The translations under genes and the position numbers were made by a program. DNA of 64,000 nt from Tyto alba (Eukaryota; Chordata; Aves; Strigiformes; Tytonidae). Shown here piece by piece: positions 35,195 through 48,047 of the stretch. The first letter of the stretch is position 1. Each line of letters starts with the position of its first letter. Under the pieces are notes generated by a model, which saw nothing but the letters and a program-made list of their open reading frames with translations, was not told the origin of the DNA and made no database searches. Location: NCBI RefSeq assembly GCF_018691265.1, contig NW_024881279.1, forward strand, positions 10,580,243 to 10,644,242. Direction: 5' to 3'.

Positions 35195-38100
35195 CAGAGA
35201 GCACATGAAAAGAGCTGTTTGTACATAGCTTTAATCTGTGTGCACACATACACAGATTGAGTCTGGGCAGGGGGAGAGGAAAAGGGATCACGGCTCTGCC
35301 AGTTGTAGGCGTTTGGGGCTCTAGACAGCTGTGACAAACTACAGCCTTTTTACTACCTAAAAAGCATAATGGACCACTTTTGTAATTTTAGCTGTAAATG
35401 CACTTCTGCTGTATCACAGGACAGTGCTTGAGTATAAGAAAAGTGAGAGAAATACAAGAAGTGCAGAAATAATGTGGTGACAGGCCAAAGAACAGAACTT
35501 ATAACACACCCACAGAGTGTGTCCTGTGAAAACAATATTCTCCTGGTTCTGTCTGAGATGCTCTTGCTTGCGTGTTTTAAGGAGTAATTTTTCAGAGCTA
35601 TACTTTAGATGTTCAGCTCTTGTAAACTCTTTGCATTTTAATACATTGCAACTTTTCTGCTTGCTGAGTTGGAGTCACTGGATTAAAATTGCACCCACCA
35701 CTACAGTCATCAATATTACTGTTAACTTCCTGTCTCCTCTCATCCCAGGCTCTACCTAATGATTGTAACCTGTGATCCCAGTTTGTGCTACATAGATGTC
35801 TAAAGAAGCTCACAGAGCTCAGTCTTTCCATGATTTGGACAAAGCAGTTAAATAAGGTGAGTGGTATGTGTATAAAAGTGAACTTCAGTGAAGTTTCATG
35901 AAGTAACAGATGTCCCCGTGACGTGTGGTTGTAGCCTGAAAAGAAAGACTAAGACTGTAATGGTGTCCTGAGTATGAATATGAGGGAGGGATGGCACTCA
36001 GGAAGGGTTTTTGCTGGTGTGCTACTACTGCTGTACAGTGGGAGTGGAAACTCTGAGGTTCTGCACAGACTGCAGTGATTACTGGATCTAGCTGAGAAGG
36101 AATTGTCTCCTTGATGAAGTTACCGGGCTTGATGTCATTATGGATGTAGCATAGTTCACAGGGTAGGCTCTCCTAAGGAGATCTCACCCACAGAATCCCT
36201 GCCCTGACTGGGTGTTGCTGGCCCTCAGTATGCTGTTGCGGTCATAACCCACCTGTGGTAGACATCGTGCTGCTGGTGGCACACCATGGGGTAGGGTGCA
36301 GGCCCTGGGAGGTGCAAATGCTTGAGTGAGAGATGCAATGGCTCCTTCTAGTCTCAAAGTCTGTGAAGCGGAAATCAAAGGAAAAATTGATCCAAACAAG
36401 AAGCTGAGTTGTGGTTGTGTTGGATTTTATGTTGCTGCTTGATGGTCAGTAGAGACTGGCTGCAGTGAGGCAGGGTGAGTGTTGGAAAAAGGCTTGGGAA
36501 GGGCTTCATTAGCACCAACACAATATGAGGCCCTGTTGGTAGCTAAATGCTCTGGAAATCTGTGCAGCAAGGAAGGTGGTGGTGTTAGGGGTAGCTTGAA
36601 AAGCCAAAACTGAGCTTTTGGAGAGCTTGGTGTTTGAGTAAAGCCAACTGGGGATGCACCGAAAGGAGCTGGGAGTGTGGGATCAGAGGAGAAGACTTTA
36701 AGGATTTTTAAATTTTTTAACAGAAATCTCAAGGAGCAATAGCTATAAACAGAAACACTTAACTCAAAGTCAATAAAACTGATCCAGTTTTTGTTCAAAA
36801 AAAAACCTTCAAGCCATTAAAACTAACAGCTCAAATTCCTTAAGGGAGCCAGCTACACAGGCTTGTCTTTCCATAGGGCTTACTGGGAGACTGTACCAGT
36901 TACCTTCCATGCCTTGTTGAAAGCGATGCTGGCTCTTCATGCGCATATTCCTGGTACAAATCCTCCTAAAAGTGTTTGGATCTGTGCGCAACCTGAATAG
37001 TGGTGGCTGAAGTAGTCCATATGCCTCCAGATCAGGAAAATGTGGGGCTGCATGACCTGGGAGGTAATCTTGTTCCCCACACTGGGACACTTGTTCTCCT
37101 CCAAAGGCTGAGCAACTTGCTCGGTTACAGATGTAACTGAGCATTACATTTGTCTCTGCTGGGCTCGGCACACACTGCTGGTTGGGACAGCAGGGAAGGA
37201 CAGAGCTGCAAAGAATGGGGGAGAGGGAATATATTTACTTTTTCCCAATCTATGGATGTGGATACCCACAGACATCTCTACCTCCTCCCCTTCCCTTTCT
37301 TCCCAGGCCCTGGGGTTTGGGCATAATGTTTTTATATTGCCTCAGAAATCAATCTGCTCAGTAACCTGTCTGAGAATAAGTAATGCAGCTACATACTTCT
37401 GAATAGTTATATGTGCACGATCTGTTTGTACTATATGCTTCAGTCTTCCTAACATCTGGTTCTAGCCAGTTGCTATCAGCCCCTTGGTTTTATAAGCACT
37501 AAATTCACTCAGTTTTTAATGCAGGGGGAAAAAAAAGTACAGCCCAAAGAGCATAACATTTACAGGCATTTTTTGTGGGAGTGGGGACAGGAGGCCAAGT
37601 TCTGTTCTCAGACATAGTCCAGCCTTTGCATTTTTGGGTGGGCCTCTGAAACCATATTTTTTCCTTAAGATGTCTCCTTTTCAGCCAAACTAAACTGATT
37701 TCTGTCAACTATTATCACTCCAGTATGAATGGGTTTGGCATAGAGACTCAAGGGAGGATAGGCAAGAAGGCTTTTTGGGATGCTCTTCAAATACTAACTG
37801 CACTGTTACACATACAGCGTGCATGTGTGCCTTGGCTTCTGGGGAGAGGGAGACAGGAATAGGCTGGTTTCATGTTTCTGGTGACCTAGCTTGCCTATTT
37901 TATTGCCTGGTGTCCATCGAATACTGTGGTCAGTTGAGCTCAGGGGAGATAACTTGTGACTACCCCAGCAGGCTGCAGCACCCCAGGGCCCTTCTCCAGG
38001 TGGCTTTTTCAGTGCTGCCCTGAACATGCAAGAGAAGACCTTTATGCTCCAAAGCCACCTGCTCGGCATCAACAAAGAGAATTAAGGGTGGATTTTTATT

Positions 38101-39267
38101 GAGCACATGTGACAGTAGATGATCCAAAAGCATAAGGCAGTCTGACAGATTCATTGAAATCTCTCCATAAGAAAACCAAGCATCTACAAAACTACTGCTG
38201 CTGAGCCAGTTGCTGACACAAGCAGCAAACCCATCAATAATGAGATACGCAAAACCACTCAAAACCCTTGGAGAACCGAAATCCATGTTATCCACATGAA
38301 GTTTACAAGAGGGTTGACCAGCTGCTGGCTTGCAGTTGTAGCCAAATAGCCTTTTTGCTATCGTGTTATCCTTTGTCTTCTCAGCCCAGTTTGGTATTCG
38401 CCCTCTTCTGTGCTAAGACTCTGAAGGTTGAGAACAGTCCTTAAATAATTTGCATAATACCTGTCCCAAATAAATTGAATCAGATCATTAAGGCCACTGA
38501 AAACTTTAGCAATGTTAATTCTAGGACAAATGCCACATACCAGTGGTCCTGTTTGCTCTGCAAAGGGAACAGAATTGCATTTGGGGGAGAAAGGGAGATA
38601 GCAAACCGGAATTTGCTTATACTTAAGTCACTGAAGGGTTGCAATTCACATATGGATGAAATTTGGCTCTGGAATAACATAATGTAGTTGTAAGTGGAAT
38701 AAATCTGGTCCACTAATTCTTTTTCTGCCTGTTTTGTTTTAAAAGACAAACTATCTTCACTTTACATATGCACATAAAACATGGGTAGTTGAAACAGGTA
38801 ACTGTTTAAGCCCCTGAGTAGGACTTGCTGGGTTCTTTTGGCCAAGCCCCACTTTCTGGAAAGGATCAGAGTGAATAGACACATCCCCTTGTACAGGTCC
38901 TGCCTATCTGCTCCCAAACTGTGACTGGTAATGGTATGGCACTAATTCAGATCCTGCAGAATTACATATAGGTTTCCACAGTTATTTTTCTGTTGTTACC
39001 AAACATTCAAAGTAAGGCTCTGCTGTGGTCATATAGACAGGAAAATGACATCATGCTTAAAACCACTAATCCAAAAGCTTTGGAATCTGAAAGACAAACT
39101 GTATTCTAATTAGGAACAAAAAACAATGACATTTGAAATGGAGAAATTTCTTGGATTATTATTATTTTTAAATCCTCCCCTGGCTTCCCTTCCAGCCAAA
39201 GCTGTGACAAGTGCATTGGAGCTGATAATAAACATACACCTCTGAGGTCACGGCTAGGATTTTTAAT

Positions 39268-39284
39268 TTAAATAAATAAATAAG
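39268..39284. repeat. (AAAT)n short repeat
   Basis: About four AAAT units (aaataaataaataa). A minor microsatellite. Confidence 0.8.
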
Positions 39285-39749
39285 GATGAATTTTTCTGTC
39301 TCCCGGGATCCAGCACTTGGGAACGTGCAGCACAGTCTGCTCTGCAGGGTCAATGTGAAAGATTTTTTTTTCTTCTGTTTAGCATAGCTGTTTTTTTCCA
39401 TTATTTGAAAATACAAAACAGCCTTATTCTATACTTCTCTTCCCTCCAAGGTTGGTAGGTGGTAACGACAGGCTTTGGGATGGTGACGCTTTGTAGGGAT
39501 TATTCACTGCGTGGGAAAAACCAGAATTACTCACAGCAGCCACACTGTTTTCGGAGGTCAGCAGATGTGACCAACTCATCCTGCTATGGATGATGAGAGC
39601 TGGCTAAAGAATTGTTGAGGAAACCATATTCCACCAGCTGTTGGGTTCTGTATGTCTCAGTGTTGCTGCACCTTCTGGAAATGAGTCAAGTTTTCAGGGG
39701 AAAACAGGGTGAAGGAATTCAAACAATGTTAAAATTGACTTCTTGACAC

Positions 39750-39765
39750 AAAAAAAAAAAAAAAA
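39750..39765. repeat. Poly-A tract, 16 bp
   Basis: A perfect A16. It is a simple homopolymer with no signal that would mark it as a retroposed tail. Confidence 0.85.
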
Positions 39766-41280
39766 CCAAACCATTTCTTAGTCCGAAACAAATTTTCTCT
39801 TAAATTTCTTAGTATTTTGTGGGATGTAATTGGAAATTGATTGAAGCAGAAGTTTTGATTAATCAAAAAAAGCTGCTTTTATTTTTTCCTTAGAAGCTTC
39901 TTTTGCAGAAACCTGAATTTTGGGGAAAGAGGATGATGTAGTTATTTAGAAGACAGCAATGCTTTGAACTTTTAATCATAAAGTCTTTGAGAAATCCACT
40001 TTCCATCCTTAATCCAGGTCACCTCATTTCTTACTTGAGTCAAAGTCATTGCTCAAATGCAACAAAGCCTGCCATCTTCTCCCTCCATCCCCAAAATGAG
40101 GTACTCATGATTCTCAAAGATGCATTGCAGAAGTTGGTGTCTACAGAGACACTTGAACCAATGCTTTATGTCATCCCCACTCAAGAAATTCTGTTTGAGT
40201 GGCCCTTTGTTTTTGCGTGATCAGTTACATTCCAAGCTAGGTAAATGGGCTCTCCACCTCTGTCCTCTGCCCTTGCTCACTTTACTTCTATCCCCATCTG
40301 GAGAATACTATAATGAGAATAGTTATAGAGGTAGTTGCAAGGAATCACCTACTATCATGCACCTGCCAACCGGGTGGATTAACTGTCTGGTTCTTTTAGG
40401 AACAGAATAAATCCTGACATATTTTGAAAATGCATCCTCACTTCTGCATTTCTGTTCTGCTCTGTTTCATCTCAGTCATAGCTGGTTTTCTAAAAGTGCC
40501 GCTATTCATATTGAATTTGCACCTTACAAGCACCTGCAGGCTTATTGTTTGGCATGGGTTGTTCTTTATTAATTTTATTTTTTTCTTTATTTTGTGTTCT
40601 GTTTTGTTTTATAACATTTCATGGTGTAGACAGCAACTTTATGGGTACTGGGCTAGCCTACTAATTGGTTTCACATCTTTCTTTGAGCGTGGATTTAGCA
40701 GGGTCTTTGCTGGTTCCTGCTTATTTCTTTTTCCCACAGAAATCAAAGCAAGAAGCAGCTTGCTAGTGTTATAGTACCATTCATTACTTCCTATGACTGC
40801 CTCTCTGCAGATGACCAAAATTTAGTCACCGAGAGGGCAGATCGCATGAGGTCCTCTAAACTAAATATTCCATGTGGCAGAGGAGGTCTCTTCCAGTGTC
40901 AGTGGGGAGAGAGCAGGAGCAAGACTGGGCCTGGTGCTGGGTATCAAGTGCACAGATACCTCTGAAGGCCAGTGCAGGAACTTCAGCTGGGCCGTTACGA
41001 TAAAGCAGATCCTTAGTGCCAGGTGAAGTTTCTGGAAATCTTTCAGTGGGTGTTAATCTACTTTGAACCAAAATGCTCAACTTGTTATTTCTTCTGTGCA
41101 TTGGCAATATGTGAGGTGAATTTTCGGAGGCCGGTTGCTGTGATGTGGGCAGGGGCTGTAACAGGACCACCCGGGCTCAGGCCCTGCAGCAGTGAGTAGA
41201 GTTCAGCCTCGATACTTCCCGAGAAGCTGTCACTCCCCAGTGATCGCTGCTCCAGTTCTGACTTCAGTCTTAACTACTTT

Positions 41281-42660
41281 TTCTAACCTTGTCTAAAGCA
41301 GACTTTTTAAAAAGTGAAAAACAGATTTCTGCATTTATAAATTACTATCAAGTGATGAAATTATGTATACCTGTGTATTCATTTACTTCAGTTACTGTTT
41401 TGGAAACTAAACATGTCCTGACAAAACTGCGTCTCCAGCTTTGATTTATGTGGCAGGTAGGCTTTTCTAGAGACTATTTAAAAAAATGAATGCTAGGATT
41501 TTATCGCTGCTTTACTTTTGCCAACTGATAATGATAATGGTGCTTGGTTATGGGGAACAAAAGTCAGATGAAATAAGACATCCTTGTAATAGCATATACT
41601 GTTCTTCATGGTACTTAAGACACACACGAATAACAATAAAACAACTTTAGGTGAAGGGCCAGTGAATGAGAACACTAGGCTTCATTCTTTTTCCTTCAGA
41701 ATAAATTCCCTTCTGTCTGCAAGCATCTCATTTGCTGTTTGTACAGAAAGTCCTTTGTAAGTCATTTCTCATTACAGCTATTGATAAGGCTTGTCCAAAA
41801 ACATGCCAAAGTGCTTTTGTAAGTTAGATATTTTACATCAAGTACCAACAGCTAGTAATCGTACAGTGGGTCGCTCTTAAAAACTTTTTCACTCTTGCCT
41901 TTTTATTTAGATAACACTGCCGTGATACTTAAAACAATGGAATAGTATGAATACTTCAGTATGGTGTTTGGTTGGAAAAGCAACTAAGAATGCTTTAACT
42001 GTTAGGAAAGAAACTTCACTTTAATTAACATTATTTCAAATATTACTAGTTGTACAACATGAATGTCTGGTATTATAAGGATGTTTACTTCAATGAAAAT
42101 AGTATTGAAGATCGAAGCAACTTTTTTCTGTGTTCCTAATATAGGGTCACAGAGAGAAATATGAGTACTGAATAATATTTTCTCACATTTATACAGCTTT
42201 AAGAAATATGCATGAAAATATTAATAGTTCATTTATATATGTATCATATATATATGCAAAGTAACTTCACTTTCCCTCTAAGTCTGATCTTTATTGCAAA
42301 CCTTTGCACATTTGTTTGCAATTTACAATTTCAATACTTTCCAGTATTGTCTATCCATTGCCAGCCTAAAATAAGCAGTGATATGGAAAAATGATTGTTG
42401 GGAATGGTTATTAGCTATTTCTCATAATACTAAAGAGTACCAAATGAAATGATTACGCAACAGGCTGTAAACAAACAAAATCTACTTTTTCGCACAATGC
42501 ATAATTAAATTGTGGAACTCAGACACAGGATGTTTTAGATATCTAAAGTTCAAGAAGCAACTGAGCAAGTGAATGGAAGCGAAGGTCTCTAAAGGGCTAT
42601 TAAATGAGATGACGCAGATGTAGGCTACAGCTCAGGAAGTCCTTAAACCACAAATTGCTT
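41281..42660. promoter_or_regulatory. AT-rich block, possible conserved non-coding DNA
   Basis: About 1.4 kb of evenly AT-rich sequence with hardly any CpG and many short homeodomain-core (TAAT/ATTA) words. It lacks a long homopolymer, a recognised repeat or any long open frame. This texture is common in vertebrate conserved non-coding elements and distant enhancers. Conservation cannot be assessed from one sequence, so this is a weak compositional call. Confidence 0.2.
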
Positions 42661-43299
42661 GAAATGGAGAAGATATGGAGAATTTCATACTTACATCACT
42701 TCTTATACACTTTCTCCTAAATGCCCATTACTAGCCATTTCCAAAGACAGGATATTGTGTTGAATGGGACTTTGGCATGACCTGGTCCAACCTTTCTTGT
42801 ATGTGCCTGTGTCCCCTAGTGAACACAAGAAGGCACATCCTCAAGCACAGGGAGAGAAGCCAGGATTTTCATTCAGGATAGACACAAAGATAATTTTTTC
42901 AGGTATGGATGACCTAAAAAAAAATTAAAATCTCCTTTTAGGCATATAAGAAATCTGTGAGACTCCCAACTGCCAAACTTGGGCTCTGCTAATTCCTTTA
43001 CATTTCTCTCTTTGGGGAGAGAAAAATGGAGAATGTTATATATCAGGTTGGAAAATGTCTACTTTCATGGGAAAAGCCTCCAGAAATGTGGTGAGCTGTG
43101 CTAAGAACAGGAGGAGATGGTGACAGCCTGGCTAAATTACTCGTTATCTCTGCTCTGTTGGCCGTGCTGTGGCATGGAGTCCTTCAGGTCCCAACTAAAG
43201 TCAGGTCCCATTTACTTCAATAGCACAACTGTCTCCCAAGGGTTTCATTACCTAGAAAATCTAACAATAAGCTGAAGAAAGAGATGAGGAAATATGTGG

Positions 43300-43358
43300 T
43301 CCTTTCCCTTGCTTTAGAAATTTCAGTCTGAGGCCCAGAGAAATGAAGTGACTTTAAG
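43300..43358 (-). repeat. Possible MIR-like fragment, antisense
   Basis: After cctttcccttgctttagaaa, the bases tcagtctgaggcccagagaa and atgaagtgactt match the reverse-complement MIR order (GAAACTGAGGCCCAGAGAGG, then a TGAAGTGACTT-like part). The piece is short and the flanks do not extend the match, so this is a moderate call. Confidence 0.45.
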
Positions 43359-43374
43359 GAGTATTAAGGAGTAT
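43355..43374. repeat. Perfect tandem duplication of a 10-mer
   Basis: The unit taaggagtat occurs twice in succession (43355-43364 and 43365-43374), directly at the end of the possible MIR-like fragment. It is a local slippage duplication. Confidence 0.9.
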
Positions 43375-46300
43375 GGATTTTTTTTTTCTTAGTTTTTAGG
43401 GAGCATGAGATTTTTTTTGGCAGCAGTTGTGATGTAGAGTAATGAAGATGGTATTTGATTTTATTTTAAAGTAAGACCACATATCTCACGTGAAGAACCC
43501 AAATAGTTGTATCAGCCTCCATCCAGTCTATTTTATATTGACTTTAAGGAGACCAGTTGTGGGAAGCAAAAGACTTTCTCTCCTGAAAATAAATGTTAAG
43601 CTTTCCTCATTGGAGACAAAGCAAAACAGTTACATTTTCAGCCTCTGGCTGCCAAGGACACCTATGAGCATTTTCCTACCACAGACTTTTGCAGGCAATG
43701 TGGAAAACATGTCACATGCCAAAGGCATTAAAAGAAGGAGCCAATCATGAACAATTCGTTTGGAATTCACTATAATGACATTAGTCACAACGAAACTTAA
43801 GCTGGTATTAACATGTGGGTAATAGGTACAGCACTTCCTGAGGAATCACTCTTTATTAGGAGAGAGTATTAAGAGCAGCTTGGAAAAGGGATACTGTTTC
43901 TACCATCATGATGCCCTGGTCTAGGGTTAGTGGTGTCTGATTGTCTCCAGGAAAATACACAAGCTATGTTGGCTATGATCAGTTATGAGGTCTTCAGTCT
44001 CCTAGTTTAAAAAGAAATTGCTTACAAAATGACTATATGGCAGCTGCTTAGAGCAGCAGTAGATACGCCAGTCAAAGCATTGGTTCAAAAGAGTGATCTG
44101 ATCATGTTTCTGTTCCTTTCTTGTTCTTCCAACAAGCTTCTGTTAAAATGAAGTGTGTTTGTGTTTGCTTCACAGCTGCTGGGGGAACAGAAGAGCCTGT
44201 TGTTGCATGAGGAGTGAAGAGGGTTGGTGTTTTGGGCTGGACTTTGTCTTGGCCAGTCTGCAGAAGGGTAGAGCCTGGGGTCCCCAAAGGGAGGTGAGAT
44301 ACTGCTCTGACATCTGGGTGCTCGCATGCAGTCATTCACAGCGTAATTCACCAGAGAAGGAGAAACCTGTACTGTATAACTTCAGTAATGAGGTGATCCA
44401 GAATCAGTCAAGCCTTTAAGGATGTGCTTATGCTCTGTTGAAAGCCTGTGATGATCAGGTTTGGATTTTTCCCTAGACTTTGAAATAAGTGAGCAGTAGG
44501 TGTGTGTTTGGAGTTGAGTGCTCTTGAACTGGGACTGTACAAGGAGTAATCAAAGGCAGAGTCAAAGTACATGTTTCACAGGCCAGTCTAGTTGAAATAT
44601 GTTTGCATAAAGTTATCATCAGAGTCAATCTGCAGAACAAGATGTGAATGATTCAGAAACAAGTGTAAGGGCTAAACCATTCATGCTAAATAATTTGCTT
44701 CACTTTAGCCAAGACTGCTCTAACTCTCAGCTTTGTCCAGTCATGTTACACCAACATGAGTTCTTAGCCGAGAGGTCAGACTTACAGTACAATTTTCATC
44801 ATCCCTTCCATTGCCACAGTTCTCATGCAGTGACCTCAGATCCCTTGCTAGAGATGCCCTGAACTGAGAAAGCAATCTGCTCTGTTAATGAACATCCTGC
44901 AAAGTGTAATTGAGACCTTTGCCTCATGAGGTGGAACTAATTAACCAAAACACTAAAATCACAGTAGAAGTTAACAATAGTTAAATACAATCAAGCCCCA
45001 CAAGGTGTGCGGTTACAATTTCAGACGTGTAATTGTCAGGTGCACCAATACATGTGCTCAGTGGGCAAGGGCAGGAGGATGCCGCAATGATATGTTGGAG
45101 TCTTCCCTGCTGCATATTATCATTTGTGCTTACCGTACACCAACCAATACAGCTCTATTTCTTCAGTATAAGAACTTGAAAAATAAAGAATGGAGGAAAG
45201 AAGAGTATTGTTCATCTCTCCTTTATTTTCTGACACCAGAACCACAGGTCTGAAAAAAAAAAACAAAGGGCTTGACATTTACCATTCATAAATTCTGCAG
45301 AAACAGAGATGCAGGCTCTGAAGCTGCAGGAGTGAAAGAATACAGAGTTCATCACCTGCTGACACTTGTCTTGAAAGGAGAATGTCAGAGACAAATCCTG
45401 TGGGTTAGGACTGAGTGCCTGAGAGAAGTGTCAGGTTCCAGATCTTTTGCAGCATGAATAAGATAGGTCTTCTATTGTGAGCCTGCAGAGATGCCAGGAC
45501 CTGCACATGTCTGGACACAAAAGGGAAAAAGCCTTTTTTTTTTCCTACTTGAAGATTATGACTCAGATAGATTTGGTAAGGACCCTGCAGCAATCACAAG
45601 GCTGCCCCTCAACCCACCCTGTTCCACACATAACCAAGGGCCATCATAATGAAGAATAAACAGACTTGAGTTTGTTTTATTATGGTTATTTTTTTTTTTA
45701 AGGAAGAGGATCCCAGGTTATGGTACCTGTCAGGAGACTGCTCTCCCTACAAATAGTGGAGAAGGAAGTGCTCTCCAAGAAGGTAATTCAGAGCACCTCA
45801 GTGAGATCTCTGCTCTAAATTGCCCACAAATGAGTTTATCCCTATTTGTTAATCATAGTGGTAACCCAGAGAGACAAGTCTCTTTGAGGTAAGTTATGTG
45901 GTTTAGGTCCCTAATGACTTCTCCTGATTGACTTTCTGTTCACATCAGGAAACTGAACTTGCTTGGAGGTAACAGATTCTGGGCGGATTTCCCGCTGCTG
46001 ATGAGACTGAGTGTGTGTGCAAGGGACACCCTGACTTCATGCTTGAGGGCTTTCTGCATTGGCAGTACTGACGTTCAGGTGGCCAGTGACTCTTCTCTTC
46101 CGTACATCTGCAGGAACACAAACTTTTCCAAGGAGAATGGAAGAAAATATGTGTATCACTTTATGCTAAGCATTGGCCTATGAGCTATGCCAGGCAAACA
46201 CAGGTGCTTCAGGGAATTCTAGTTCAGGTTATTATGAAGTACTGAGTAATTGCCTCTGTTTTACCTTTCCCACCTTCTCAGTTAATGATACAACATATCT

Positions 46301-46763
46301 CCTGGGGATTTAAATCTATCAGTGTCGGTAAATCCAGGTAATTCTGATAATAATTTTAAACTTCTGTCTGTCTTTGCATTGTCAGAGTTATGGTATAATC
46401 TTTTACTAGATGGTTGTATGATACAGGCAGGGTGTGCTTTGGAAGATGTAGAACCTGCGTGGGGTTTGTTATGGAGTAAGGGCAAATGAGGATTTGGATT
46501 TCCTTTCTTCTGAATGCAAAAATCTTCTTTTCATTCCCATGGGAATATGCTAGAATGTTCTCTCTGCTACATTCAATTTGCTTAGGTCAGATTGAACTAA
46601 AATGCTTGAGATCATTACTTACCCGTTGAGTAGTTGATGCCTACTACTGATTACAAAAATAACATGTAGCTGTAAACATCTTTAGTTCCAATAACTTTAA
46701 ACAAAATAATTAGCGGTTTAACTAACTGAGCTTCGCAACAACTTTTTTAAAATAAAAATGACT
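43375..46763. other. Non-coding stretch, no gene recognised
   Basis: Frames of up to 88 codons on both strands, none recognised. A perfect 14-bp palindrome (attcccatgggaat) lies at 46533-46546, and a T-rich run at about 45692-45700. No RNA gene was recognised. Confidence 0.7.
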
Positions 46764-46866
46764 TTCCCAATTTTACAGATGTTAATTTGTGGTGTACAGA
46801 TTATGTGATTTACTGATGGTGACACAGTGAATGTGTAGTAAAGCCAGAAAATGGTTCCAAGACTCC
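46764..46866 (-). repeat. MIR-like SINE, antisense
   Basis: On the plus strand, cccaattttacagatgttaa, a diverged stretch, then tgatggtgacacagtgaatg, then tagtaaagccagaaaatggt and tccaagactcc follow the reverse-complement MIR order: CCCATTTTACAGATG, the AGGTCACACAGC-like part, AGAGCCAGGA, then the CCCAGGTCTCC-like part. The order is complete over about 100 bases despite much substitution. Confidence 0.7.
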
Positions 46867-47816
46867 GATGAGGACATGAGCAAGCTGTCTCAACTGAGAA
46901 ATATTTGCACCAAAAATAGAGCTCAGCCAAACATTATTTTGGTGTGGGTAGGAGATTGTGTTTTATTACATTTGTTGCTTTATGGAGAAAACTGCAAGAA
47001 AAAAGCAACCAAGAATATTATTTTAAAGTAAAATTTTCATTTTGAATTTTGAGAATGGTTATGTTAATATTTTCCCATTTATCCCAGTGATTTTCACCAG
47101 TGATTGTTAGAATGAATTTTACTTTGAAATTTGGAATCTTTTTTTCTTTCTTTCATGCCCATAATTTCCAGAGACTGCATTATGTGTTTGTTTCTTGTTC
47201 TAAACTGCTTCATGCTTTCCTCTGTGTGCTTCAAGAGCTCTTGTATGCCTCTCTATGATGAATGTTAAAAAAATGTGGTTTTTAATGTTCTATTAAAGTT
47301 CTTTGAATGGAATATGATGTCTGAAGATAGTGTGGTATACACTTAAAGATATTCAACATTATCTAGTCTTAAGTTTGTGAAAATAGCAGTACAAGCTAGC
47401 ATTCTGTGTAGAATATTTCCTTTATATTGGTAGTAGTCGGGCTATCTCCTGCTCCCTTCCTATGCTGTGCTAAACTTCTGGTCTTTGGTCCTGGAGATCT
47501 GAATTTTGTGAAAGGCAATAATTATGGAGTGGCTGTTTGATGGATTTACTAGGCACTTCAAAAACGGGCTTCCTTCTGTCCTGAAGAACTTCATTAGATG
47601 ACCCAACTTTCTGTTTTCATTCCCAACTTTCAAGACACTGTTCCTCTGTGTTGTTCCATACATCAGGCAGGTACTGTTATTTTTTTAGCATATCACTTAA
47701 AAGGTGTTTTTTGTATTAAGTTGTATATATTGCAGTTTCCCTGTGGAATATTTTTTTTTTTGGTACGATGCTGTATGTTAAGGAGCTGTGCTTTGTAATG
47801 CAACATGGAGGACAAG

Positions 47817-47832
47817 AATATATATATATATC
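47817..47832. repeat. (TA)n short microsatellite
   Basis: About seven TA units. Minor simple repeat. Confidence 0.85.
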
Positions 47833-48010
47833 ACATTATACATGTACTTTGGACATCCTCTTTTTATTTATACATATCCTTAGAAGAATGACACTTTCAG
47901 ACCTGCCAGCTGAGAACTGTTGGATTCCTGTACTGAGATTTGAAGAAAAGTATTAAATTATGTAGACACTGTGCTGAATTCTAGCAGAATTAATAGTTCA
48001 AATTCACATG

Positions 48011-48047
48011 ATTTGCATGAGCCTGATTAATTTTTCAATTAATGATC
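48011..48047. promoter_or_regulatory. Octamer plus paired homeodomain-core motifs
   Basis: An exact POU octamer ATTTGCAT (48011-48018) is followed within 30 bases by two ATTAAT words (48026-48031 and 48038-48043) in an AT-rich context. This composition is typical of developmental enhancers. The words are seen directly; any regulatory role is inference and such words also arise by chance in AT-rich DNA. Confidence 0.2.

Larger units (their letters stand above)
31591..43299. other. Non-coding stretch, no gene recognised
   Basis: About 11.7 kb without a supported gene. The longest frames are 127 and 121 codons at 34823-35291 minus, where a lysine run comes from the poly-T tract, 123 codons at 36427-36798 minus, and 120 at 36809-37171 minus. 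A 111-codon minus frame at 37960-38295 is also unrecognised. None shows catalytic motifs or a family resemblance. Simple repeats inside are listed separately. The part after 41280 is notably AT-rich with few CpGs. Confidence 0.65.

Noticed and set aside
37960..38295. Minus-strand 111-codon frame considered as a retroviral or domesticated remnant
   Set aside because: No protease, reverse transcriptase, integrase or gag motif and no LTR or primer-binding site nearby.
46533..46546. 14-bp perfect palindrome attcccatgggaat
   Set aside because: Palindromes of this size are expected occasionally in 64 kb and nothing around it suggests function.
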